From Leptolyngbya sp. DLM2.Bin15 (GTDB lineage Bacteria; Cyanobacteriota; Cyanobacteriia; RECH01), in the NCBI GenBank assembly GCA_007694125.1, contig RECH01000175.1, forward strand, positions 1 through 53,542: DNA of 53,542 nt, written 5' to 3'. The notes under the pieces are model-generated. The model searched no databases, was not told the origin of the DNA, and saw nothing but the letters and a program-made list of their open reading frames with translations. This document shows, piece after piece, positions 45,938 through 53,542 of this stretch; position 1 is the stretch's first letter, and each line of letters begins with the position of its first letter. Position numbers and translations under genes: made by a program.

Positions 45938-48484
45938 ATGGTCACCACTGCCACTCAGATTGCTTTAGTTGAAGACGAAACCCAAGCCCTCCTCGACTGG
46001 GCGATCGCCGTTAACGACTCGAATGAAACCTACTTTCATAAAAGTCAACAGTTGGCACGGCGACTGGGAGCCCATTACCGCTCAGACGGTCTTACCGAGA
46101 TTGGCTTCTGGACACCGCGACTCGCCAGCGAGGTCATTCAGTCGGAACGGGACATTTTCCTAGAAGTATTCACGCCCCTAGATCCCATCGACTTTCGATC
46201 ACCGGAGCAGACCGTGCGCTTCCAGTGCGATCGCATCCCGCTCATGCAGCAGGGGGAATACATTTGGGGCGTCCTGGCAGGAATGCAGCCCGGACGGCGC
46301 GATCGGGCCGGATCGTTCTACTGGCTGCGGGCCCTCAGTCCTCACCACTACCTGAGGATTATTCGCGATCCCCTGGCTGTCTCCATGCCCTACGGTGTAT
46401 TTGCGCCAGCCGAACTCTACGACATGGATTCCATCCAGCAGCAGCGCGCCGATCTCGACTACCTGCGCCGCACCTCTCAGTGTGACGAAGAGGGCACCAT
46501 TCCCCGCGTTCCGGCACCCCACAATATCCTGCAACTGCACATCACCACCGCCTCCCCCACCGGCTCCTTAGAAGGGTTGACGGAGTTGTATCGTCAAATT
46601 TCTGACAAGCTAGAGCAGGGGCTACCGCTCACCGGCGCAGAAGAAAACTACATTGGCTACGACGCTGTCCAGCTTTTGCCCGTCGAACCCACCATCGAAT
46701 ACCGCATTGAAGGCGATAACTTCACCCACGAATTTTTTGCGATCGCCTCCAATACCGACTCCGATGAACCCGATTTGACCATTGAGCTCACCTCTGATCA
46801 GGTGATCACCGATCAACATCCCATTTTCAAAGATCAGGAACAGCGCCAGGTCACCCTGCGCAAACCCAACACCCATAACTGGGGCTACGACGTTCCCATT
46901 CTCGGCTCAGCAGCCACCAATCCCGCCCTGCTTGGCAGTCTGCGCCCCGACGAGATGATTGACTTCATCGCCACCCTACACAACTTTTCCACCGGCCCCA
47001 TCCAGGTGATCTACGACTTGGTCTACGGCCATGCCGACAACCAAGGCGAGGAATTGCTCAACCGCCAGTTTCTCAAAGGGCCCAACATGTATGGGCAAGA
47101 CTTGAACCACCAGCTCCCCACCGTCCGGGCCGTCTTGCTGGAAATGCAGCGCCGCAAGATTAACACCGGAGCCGACGGCATTCGCGTGGATGGCGGGCAA
47201 GATTTCCGTTGGTTCAATCCCCTTACCGGCTTAGTAGAACAGGATGACGCTTATCTCCTGGCTATGAGCGATGTGGTGCAAGAGATCAACGGCTGCCAGC
47301 GCCTAATGTTCACCATTTTCGAAGATGGTCGCCCTTGGCCCCAAGAAGGCTGGGAAGAAACCTCCACCTACCGCGACTTAATCGAACTACAGCCCGCCTC
47401 CTACCAATGGGGGCCCCTGATTTTTGCCCACAATACCCCAGCCCTAGAAGGCTTTTGGGATAAAAAATGGCAGCGGGTCAGTGAGGTGCTGATCCAAGGC
47501 GACCATTGGATTACCGGCTGCGCCAACCACGACACCGTGCGCCGCGGCAACCAAATTCTCCTGGATGCCAAAATCAACTGGAATCTCGGCAAAACCCTGC
47601 CCCAAGTGCTGCGCAACGCCTACGATAATCCAGCGGTGAAGCTCTGGGTCTATGGCTTCAGTCCAGGACTGCCCATGGACTTCATCAACACCATGATGTG
47701 GGCTCCCTGGCTATTTTTCCGCAACACCGACGATCGCTACGGCGTCAAGGTGGCCGCCGAGGAAGTAGGCTTTTTGGATTGGCAGATTGAACCCGAACTC
47801 TATGACCAACCCTGGGCCTTTCTGCGGCTCAAGGAACTAGGGTTTAAGGATCTCAAAGCCCTGAAAACCTTTTGCACGGCCCTCAGCGAAGCCTTGCTGA
47901 AAACAGATTATGACCTTGAGGCGGTGGCGCGCATGTGTCAACGCTGCCTAGGCGACAACCCTGACTACTGCGAAGTATCGGCAATGTACGACCTGCAGCA
48001 TCCCGATCGCGCCCCCTTCCTCAACCATGTAGATGTTCCTGCCCTCAAATCCTTCGCCATGGGCTTTATGGAAGATGCCCACGATATCTGTAATGTCAAA
48101 TACTACATGGATGACGTGGATCCGGTTTTAACCCATTTTGGGCTACAGGTGCGGCAATATCGGCATCAGCATCCCTGGCTAGCGGAAAATCTTGGCGGCA
48201 GCGATCGCTTCAACCGAATTAGCGATAAACGCCGCACGGTATTCTACGGTCTACGCACCTGTGCAGACTGCGATGACGAGCTAGAGCAGGTGGCGCTGGT
48301 CACCCATATGGGCGGCAAACCCATTGACGTCACCCTAGGCGACTGGCTGCAGCTTGATCTCAGCGAATGGCGCATTGCCCTAGCCACGCCGGGGCTAGAA
48401 CTCGACGACAGCGACCCCGACGAACTACGCCTCTTTGAGCTAAAGGATAGCCAAGGGGTGCTGCTGGAGCGCATTCGAGACTAG
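45938..48484 (+). CDS. gghA: Glucosylglycerol hydrolase
   Basis: GghA hydrolyses glucosylglycerol to glucose and glycerol, so cells can drop the solute after salt downshift. The 848-residue product is collinear in length with Synechocystis GghA. It has a GH13-like barrel with GADGIRVDGGQDFRW (probable nucleophile Asp region), MFTIFEDGRPWPQEGW and TGCANHDTVRRGNQ. The N-terminal segment (DSNETYFHKSQQLARRLGAHY) and the C-terminal beta domain are family-like. ATG at 45938 is the first in frame. Divergent from ggpS, which makes the substrate; the last 45 bp overlap a small gene on the other strand. Confidence 0.9.
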   Translation: MVTTATQIALVEDETQALLDWAIAVNDSNETYFHKSQQLARRLGAHYRSDGLTEIGFWTPRLASEVIQSERDIFLEVFTPLDPIDFRSPEQTVRFQCDRIPLMQQGEYIWGVLAGMQPGRRDRAGSFYWLRALSPHHYLRIIRDPLAVSMPYGVFAPAELYDMDSIQQQRADLDYLRRTSQCDEEGTIPRVPAPHNILQLHITTASPTGSLEGLTELYRQISDKLEQGLPLTGAEENYIGYDAVQLLPVEPTIEYRIEGDNFTHEFFAIASNTDSDEPDLTIELTSDQVITDQHPIFKDQEQRQVTLRKPNTHNWGYDVPILGSAATNPALLGSLRPDEMIDFIATLHNFSTGPIQVIYDLVYGHADNQGEELLNRQFLKGPNMYGQDLNHQLPTVRAVLLEMQRRKINTGADGIRVDGGQDFRWFNPLTGLVEQDDAYLLAMSDVVQEINGCQRLMFTIFEDGRPWPQEGWEETSTYRDLIELQPASYQWGPLIFAHNTPALEGFWDKKWQRVSEVLIQGDHWITGCANHDTVRRGNQILLDAKINWNLGKTLPQVLRNAYDNPAVKLWVYGFSPGLPMDFINTMMWAPWLFFRNTDDRYGVKVAAEEVGFLDWQIEPELYDQPWAFLRLKELGFKDLKALKTFCTALSEALLKTDYDLEAVARMCQRCLGDNPDYCEVSAMYDLQHPDRAPFLNHVDVPALKSFAMGFMEDAHDICNVKYYMDDVDPVLTHFGLQVRQYRHQHPWLAENLGGSDRFNRISDKRRTVFYGLRTCADCDDELEQVALVTHMGGKPIDVTLGDWLQLDLSEWRIALATPGLELDDSDPDELRLFELKDSQGVLLERIRD

Positions 48485-48646
48485 GGGCAGCCTAACGATC
48501 GCCACCGGTGGACTCGATTCTTCTGTCATCGGGGCGGGTTTCATCTCGCCCCGAAAATCGAGCAGTTGCACAATCAGTAAATAGGCCACACTCAGCAAAA
48601 CAGCGACCGCTCCCGTGGCGATCGCAACTAGTTTTGAGCGATCCAT
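48440..48646 (-). CDS. Small single-TM protein, 68 aa
   Basis: The product starts MDRSKLVAIATGAVAVLLSV and has one membrane helix (about 7-28), followed by LLDFRGEMKPAPM and a polar tail. GGTGGAG lies about 8 nt before the ATG at 48646, a strong ribosome site. Short cyanobacterial membrane proteins with the N-terminal MDRSKLVAIATG pattern are familiar, so I accept it. The last 45 bp overlap the 3' end of gghA in the opposite direction, an unusual tail-to-tail overlap. Function unknown. Confidence 0.65.
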   Translation of the reverse strand: MDRSKLVAIATGAVAVLLSVAYLLIVQLLDFRGEMKPAPMTEESSPPVAIVRLPLVSNALQQHPLAIL

Positions 48647-48777
48647 GCCGTTTTCTCCACCTGGTTTGTCTCTGTTTTCATTATGAGGGAGTTGGGCAAG
48701 AACGGGGCGATTACCGCTTGGGCAAGGCTAGCCGATCCCATAGCGATGCCGCCCGTCACGATCCACAGCCGTTCGGG

Positions 48778-50109
48778 CTAAGCAAGGGGGCGATCGCCAT
48801 ACAGCGACTGAAAAATGAAGTCGAGATCCAGGCTCCAAGACTGGGGATCCTCCTCTGAGCGAATCAGGTGGATTTGGTCAATAAACTCTCGAAAATAGAC
48901 CCGCCGTTCCGACTCCGATAGATCGTGCCAAAACTGGGGAATCGACAAGGTTTGGGCGATCGCCTTCAGATTGGCAGGCGGCAGTTGGGCCTGGCGATCG
49001 CGCAGGGCCGACAGTTCGGTTTTGAGCGTATAGCTGCGCAGACTAGCGGTTTGGTCATCAAGAATGCCCTGCTCCACCAAGGTGGGTAGGCGCTGCAGAA
49101 TATCTTGCTTCACGGCAATCTGTCCACCGATCGCCTGCTGCAGTCCGTCGATATCCGGCAACTCTAGGGCAGCGATCGCCGCCGGTAAATCCTGACAAAT
49201 CCGGTGAATGGCCTGATCCAACACCTCACCATAGGCAATGGCGCTGCACTTAGACGATAGCCGCGGGCAAGCCATGGGGCGTAGATAGAGATAGTCCGTC
49301 GCGCTCTGTCGCCGGGTGACGCGGGTCACGGTCATCCCCGACTGGCAGGTCTGACAGGTCACCAAGCCCGCCAAAGAACGGGGGGCGCTGGCGGTTTTGG
49401 GCGGCAAACGGCGATTGCGACGCATGAGGCGATCAATTTGGGCCGCTTCATCGCGGGAAATCAGCGCTGCATGGGTATCGGAAATCACATCACCGGTGTG
49501 GTATTGCAAATCGCCGCGATAGATCGGACTGGTGAGCCAGCGCCGCCCGGTGGATACCGAAAATTTCTTGCCAAACTGTTGATTAATCTGACGGACACTG
49601 CCCCGCAGGGTACCGTAGAGCAAAAAGTGTTCCACCAAAGCTTTGACAATGGGAGCCGTGCTGCGATCGATCACATAGCGATCCTTGCCGCGCCGATAGC
49701 CGTAGGGCGCTTTACCGGGCGGCGGCAGGGCATTCACCCGATTTTTGGCATGGCCCCGCTGAATTGTTCGCCCGCGCTGCTGTTGCTGGAGCTGGCGAAA
49801 TAGTACGATCATCTGCGATCGCTCCAGCCCACCCGCAGGAGGCTGATCGTTGTCTAGGGGCGTGAGGGGAATCCCCAACTGTTCTAGCAGGGCGAGGCGA
49901 TCGCTCACCTCAGCTAAGGAATCCCCCAACTCTCCCAGATGGCGCACCAAAATTGACGTAATCAAACCGGCGCGGCAATCGGTGAATAATTGATCAAGCT
50001 GCAGGCGATCGCCCCAATCTTGGTAGAGACGATCAATGGAGCAGGGCCAATCGGGCGGCTCTGCCGAGTCAAGATAGGGATCGCCATACCAATAGGCTGC
50101 AGTGGTCAT
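48778..50109 (-). CDS. Serine-recombinase-related protein lacking the catalytic serine
   Basis: The 443-residue product resembles large serine recombinases of the XisF/resolvase kind. Its N-terminal part (about 1-110) keeps the fold sequence IDRLYQDWGDRLQLDQLFTDC and ILVRHLGELGDSLAEVSDRL. The usual first strand with the nucleophile (YxRVSTxxQ) is replaced by AAYWYGDPYLDSAEPPDW, with no serine in the expected place. The recombinase domain follows (about 128-236, APYGYRRGKDRY to SPIYRGDLQY). Then come a zinc ribbon (CQTC...CPRLSSKC) and a coiled-coil region (about 310-390). It may bind DNA without strand exchange. Flanking att-like repeats were not found. Confidence 0.8.
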   Translation of the reverse strand: MTTAAYWYGDPYLDSAEPPDWPCSIDRLYQDWGDRLQLDQLFTDCRAGLITSILVRHLGELGDSLAEVSDRLALLEQLGIPLTPLDNDQPPAGGLERSQMIVLFRQLQQQQRGRTIQRGHAKNRVNALPPPGKAPYGYRRGKDRYVIDRSTAPIVKALVEHFLLYGTLRGSVRQINQQFGKKFSVSTGRRWLTSPIYRGDLQYHTGDVISDTHAALISRDEAAQIDRLMRRNRRLPPKTASAPRSLAGLVTCQTCQSGMTVTRVTRRQSATDYLYLRPMACPRLSSKCSAIAYGEVLDQAIHRICQDLPAAIAALELPDIDGLQQAIGGQIAVKQDILQRLPTLVEQGILDDQTASLRSYTLKTELSALRDRQAQLPPANLKAIAQTLSIPQFWHDLSESERRVYFREFIDQIHLIRSEEDPQSWSLDLDFIFQSLYGDRPLA

Positions 50110-50148
50110 AGATCTTGCTTAGCACCTACCAGATCAGCGCCCTCCGGG

Positions 50149-50649
50149 TCAGTCGGTAATTTTGCGATATCCAGCATAGCCAATGCCAAGTACAATAGCC
50201 AGCAAAACCAGGAAGGTGGAAAATGGCACAAAGGAGAAAAAGATAATTCGTACCCTTGCGCCTAGCCAGGATAAGAACAAAAAGGCGGCTGCCATCATGA
50301 TCAACCCCTGGAAGGTACGAAAAGCCGGGATGAGGTGCAGGGGCAAGCGTCGCCGCGATAGCCACAGGGATACTAGCATGTGGTAGAGCGGTAAGACTAG
50401 GAGCAGCAGATCCGCTGTCGTCACCACCAGCCGCCAGCCACCTATATTGACAGCGTAGGATAAATAGCCAATCAACAATAAAAAGCCAGCGATCGCCAGC
50501 CCTAGATTGATACTGAGGAGCAGGGGTTCTTCTAACTTACCTGGAATAGCCACGCAGAGCAAATAGGTGATCCAGGGGGCCGCAAACACCAGCACGGCGA
50601 TGGGAATGCGCAAGTCTGTAAGCTGGACGTAAAACGCTTCAATGGTCAT
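50149..50649 (-). CDS. Conserved membrane protein, 166 aa
   Basis: From the ATG at 50649 the product starts MTIEAFYVQLTDLRIPIAVL and has four to five hydrophobic helices, ending in GYAGYRKITD. The frame extends upstream to 50694, but the added residues (MRRYRYCESVEILPI) look out of place. The tail motif FSFVPFSTFLVLLAIVLGIGYAGYRK could be a last membrane span. It lies 39 bp upstream of the recombinase-like gene on the same strand. No family is recognised with confidence; similar proteins are common in cyanobacteria. Confidence 0.65.
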   Translation of the reverse strand: MTIEAFYVQLTDLRIPIAVLVFAAPWITYLLCVAIPGKLEEPLLLSINLGLAIAGFLLLIGYLSYAVNIGGWRLVVTTADLLLLVLPLYHMLVSLWLSRRRLPLHLIPAFRTFQGLIMMAAAFLFLSWLGARVRIIFFSFVPFSTFLVLLAIVLGIGYAGYRKITD

Positions 50650-50741
50650 GATAGGCAGGATCTCAACGGACTCACAATATCGATATCTCCTCAAGACTAC
50701 AACCGCGAAACTAGGGAATTCAGATCAGTTGATGAAATCGC

Positions 50742-52637
50742 CTACTGATAGCGCCAGATTTTGATGGTGCGATCGCCACTACCGCTGATCAAGGTACGAT
50801 TATCGCGGCTAAAGGCTAGGGCATTGACACCCTTATGATGCCCATGACAATAGCTCGCCAAGGTATGGCGCAGCCGCCCGGTTTTGAGATCCCAAAGCTT
50901 AATGGTGCAGTCATCGCCGCCGCTGGCTAGGGTGCGGCCATCAGGACTAATGCACACCACCCGCACCCAGTCTAGATGCCCGGTGAGCGTTCGCCACAGC
51001 CGCCCCTTGCGCAGATCCCAAAGCTTAATGGTATTGTCGCTGCTGCCGCTAGCCAACATCTTGCTATCGGGGCTAATCGCCAGGGAATTAATATCCCGTT
51101 GGTGATCCGTGAGTTTGTGCATCAGTTCACCCGTACTGAAATTCCACAGCCAGATGATATTGTCATTACTGCCACTCACCAGAATCTTGCCATCGGGGCT
51201 AATGTCCACCGCCGACACCGCTCGGGGATGGCGAATACTGCGCAGGAGCCGCCCGGTTTGCAAATGCCAGATTTTCACCGTATGGTCATCACTGCCGCTC
51301 ACCAAGGCTTGACCATCGGGACTGATTTCCACCGACAGCGCCATCACCGAGGCCGCTGTATCCGTGAGGGTAGACGACTGCTGCCCCGTAGCCACGTCCC
51401 AGAGGCGAATGGAGTCGTCTACACTACCGCTAATCAAGGAGCGGCCATCTAGGCTAAATACCACCGACAGCACCGGCGAGAGATGCCCTTCAAAGGTGCT
51501 CACCAAGGCACCGGTACCCAAATGCCAAAGCTTAATGGTGCGGTCAAAACTACCGCTGGCGAAGAGCTTGCCATTGGGACTGGTGGCGATCGCGGCCACG
51601 GAGTTGGCATGACCCTCCAAGGTATAGACACAACGCCAAGCCAGGGGCGTTGTCGGCTGGATGTCGGGCAGTTGGGTGGTGGAATAGCGAGAGGGCGGCG
51701 GTGGCGGCGGCGGCAGTTTGGGGCCGAGGACAGCGTCTTCCCCCATATCCGGCAGCGTATTCACATAGCGCAGGGCAGCGATCGCTTCCTGGGCAGACTG
51801 ATAGCGCTGACTGATAGCAGGCTGCAGCATACGATCCAGCAACAGGCCTAGCTCACTATGGATAGGACTGCGCAGATAGTCGCGCCAGATCCAAGTTCCC
51901 TCGGTGAAGGAATAGAGATCAAAGGGAGGTACATCGGTCAGCAAATGAATACAGGTGACCCCTAGACTATAGAGATCGCTAGCGAACACCGCCTTGCCGC
52001 CCGTTTGCTCCGGCGCGGCATAGCCCGCACTGCCAATCACCGTCCCGGTTTGCTGTAGAGCGGCGGCGCTGGTGAGCTTGGCCGCCCCAAAATCCACCAA
52101 CACCAACTGACGATCCGATCGCCGTCGGATGATATTGGCGGGCTTGATATCGCGGTGGATCACCTGGGCCTGATGGATGAAAGCCAGCACAGGCAATAAA
52201 TCACCCAACACATGCCGAATTTGCGCCTCGGTGAACGGCCCCGACTGGGCGACCTCTTGCTCTAGGGTTTGGCCATCCACAAAGGACTGCACCAGGTAGT
52301 GATAGCGATCTTCTGAAAAGTGGGCCAGGAGATGGGGAATTTGGGGATGGGGCGATAGGTGATCCAGGCGGTTGGCTTCTTCGTGGAACAGGTGGGTGGC
52401 CTTGTCTAAGCGATCGCCCGATAGGTTGCCCGGAAAAAATTGCTTGATCACACAGGGCGGTCGGGATGGAATATGTTCATCCACCGCTAGGTAGGTTTTG
52501 CCAAATCCCCCATGCCCCAAGGGACGAATCGCCCGATAGCGATTGTTCACCTGCAGGCGCATACCGCAGCTTTGGCAGAACTGCGCTTCCGCCAAATTTT
52601 GCGGCGATAGACATAGGGGGTTGAGGCAATAGCTCAT
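50742..52637 (-). CDS. Ser/Thr protein kinase with zinc ribbon and WD40 propeller
   Basis: The 631-residue product joins three parts. Residues 1-30 are a small zinc ribbon (Cys4, Cys9, Cys21, Cys24). Residues 34-300 are a Hanks-type kinase with GHGGFGKTY (41-49), Lys65, HRDIKPAN (Asp163) and DFG (182-184), so catalytic residues are intact. A Pro-rich linker (seven Pro in PPPPPPP) leads to seven WD40 repeats (about 340-631), each ending in IKLWDL-like units, that should form a propeller for target binding. It is cytosolic, with no membrane span. Kinase-WD40 proteins are typical of filamentous and other complex cyanobacteria. Targets are unknown. It is divergent from tocopherol cyclase. Confidence 0.93.
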   Translation of the reverse strand: MSYCLNPLCLSPQNLAEAQFCQSCGMRLQVNNRYRAIRPLGHGGFGKTYLAVDEHIPSRPPCVIKQFFPGNLSGDRLDKATHLFHEEANRLDHLSPHPQIPHLLAHFSEDRYHYLVQSFVDGQTLEQEVAQSGPFTEAQIRHVLGDLLPVLAFIHQAQVIHRDIKPANIIRRRSDRQLVLVDFGAAKLTSAAALQQTGTVIGSAGYAAPEQTGGKAVFASDLYSLGVTCIHLLTDVPPFDLYSFTEGTWIWRDYLRSPIHSELGLLLDRMLQPAISQRYQSAQEAIAALRYVNTLPDMGEDAVLGPKLPPPPPPPSRYSTTQLPDIQPTTPLAWRCVYTLEGHANSVAAIATSPNGKLFASGSFDRTIKLWHLGTGALVSTFEGHLSPVLSVVFSLDGRSLISGSVDDSIRLWDVATGQQSSTLTDTAASVMALSVEISPDGQALVSGSDDHTVKIWHLQTGRLLRSIRHPRAVSAVDISPDGKILVSGSNDNIIWLWNFSTGELMHKLTDHQRDINSLAISPDSKMLASGSSDNTIKLWDLRKGRLWRTLTGHLDWVRVVCISPDGRTLASGGDDCTIKLWDLKTGRLRHTLASYCHGHHKGVNALAFSRDNRTLISGSGDRTIKIWRYQ

Positions 52638-52743
52638 AGTGTAGACCGGAGCGGCGATCGCCGTTGAGAAGGAACAGGCAAGGGACAGGCAGCCAAACCA
52701 TCAGCTCGCAAAGAGCATCCATCGATGAACCGTGGCACCATAA

Positions 52744-53542
<799 letters not shown>

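Overview
The window is chromosomal DNA of a cyanobacterium. The evidence is psbA for photosystem II D1, the split RNA polymerase genes rpoC1 and rpoC2, tocopherol cyclase, a glucosylglycerol (GG) compatible-solute locus and very frequent HIP1 octamers (GCGATCGC). GG synthesis suggests a salt-tolerant marine, brackish or mat lineage; this is an inference and no species is claimed. I found no rRNA, tRNA, CRISPR array or intact insertion sequence.

Layout. 1-530 holds the 5' part of psbA (minus), followed by a repeat-rich spacer in which a 109-bp dispersed element lies between two copies of a 35-bp direct repeat. 1158-9862 holds mostly minus-strand housekeeping genes: a ketopantoate reductase, two membrane proteins, pgsA, argD, mtnP, holB and tmk, plus one small plus-strand gene. 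10412-14782 has a small conserved protein, an FHA protein and a CtaA-like copper ATPase. 15202-23084 has hisA, a Na+/H+ antiporter with a TrkA-type tail, hslO, hisD, rpsT and tatD. 23613-33145 is the rpoB-rpoC1-rpoC2 operon. 33558-38928 has an InrS-like metal sensor, trmL, a LysM/M23 envelope peptidase and lipA.

39325-48484 is the most coherent functional unit. On the minus strand the order is ggpS, glpD, gpsA and a sucrose-type MFS permease; gghA is divergent from ggpS. GpsA makes glycerol-3-phosphate, GgpS joins it to glucose from ADP-glucose, GghA hydrolyses GG back to glucose and glycerol, and GlpD oxidises glycerol-3-phosphate. The MFS protein is an untested candidate transporter for GG or a related glucoside. 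The GG-phosphate phosphatase and glycerol kinase are not in the window.

48440-53542 holds a small membrane protein, a serine recombinase relative that lacks the usual catalytic serine motif, a membrane protein, a zinc-ribbon/kinase/WD40 protein and the 5' part of tocopherol cyclase.

The best leads outside known genes are the GG locus with its permease and its structured divergent promoter region, a rod-shaped candidate RNA at 16080-16250, a 38-codon ORF just before the antiporter, the two repeat families, and a hairpin-rich 1.1-kb spacer upstream of the M23 peptidase.
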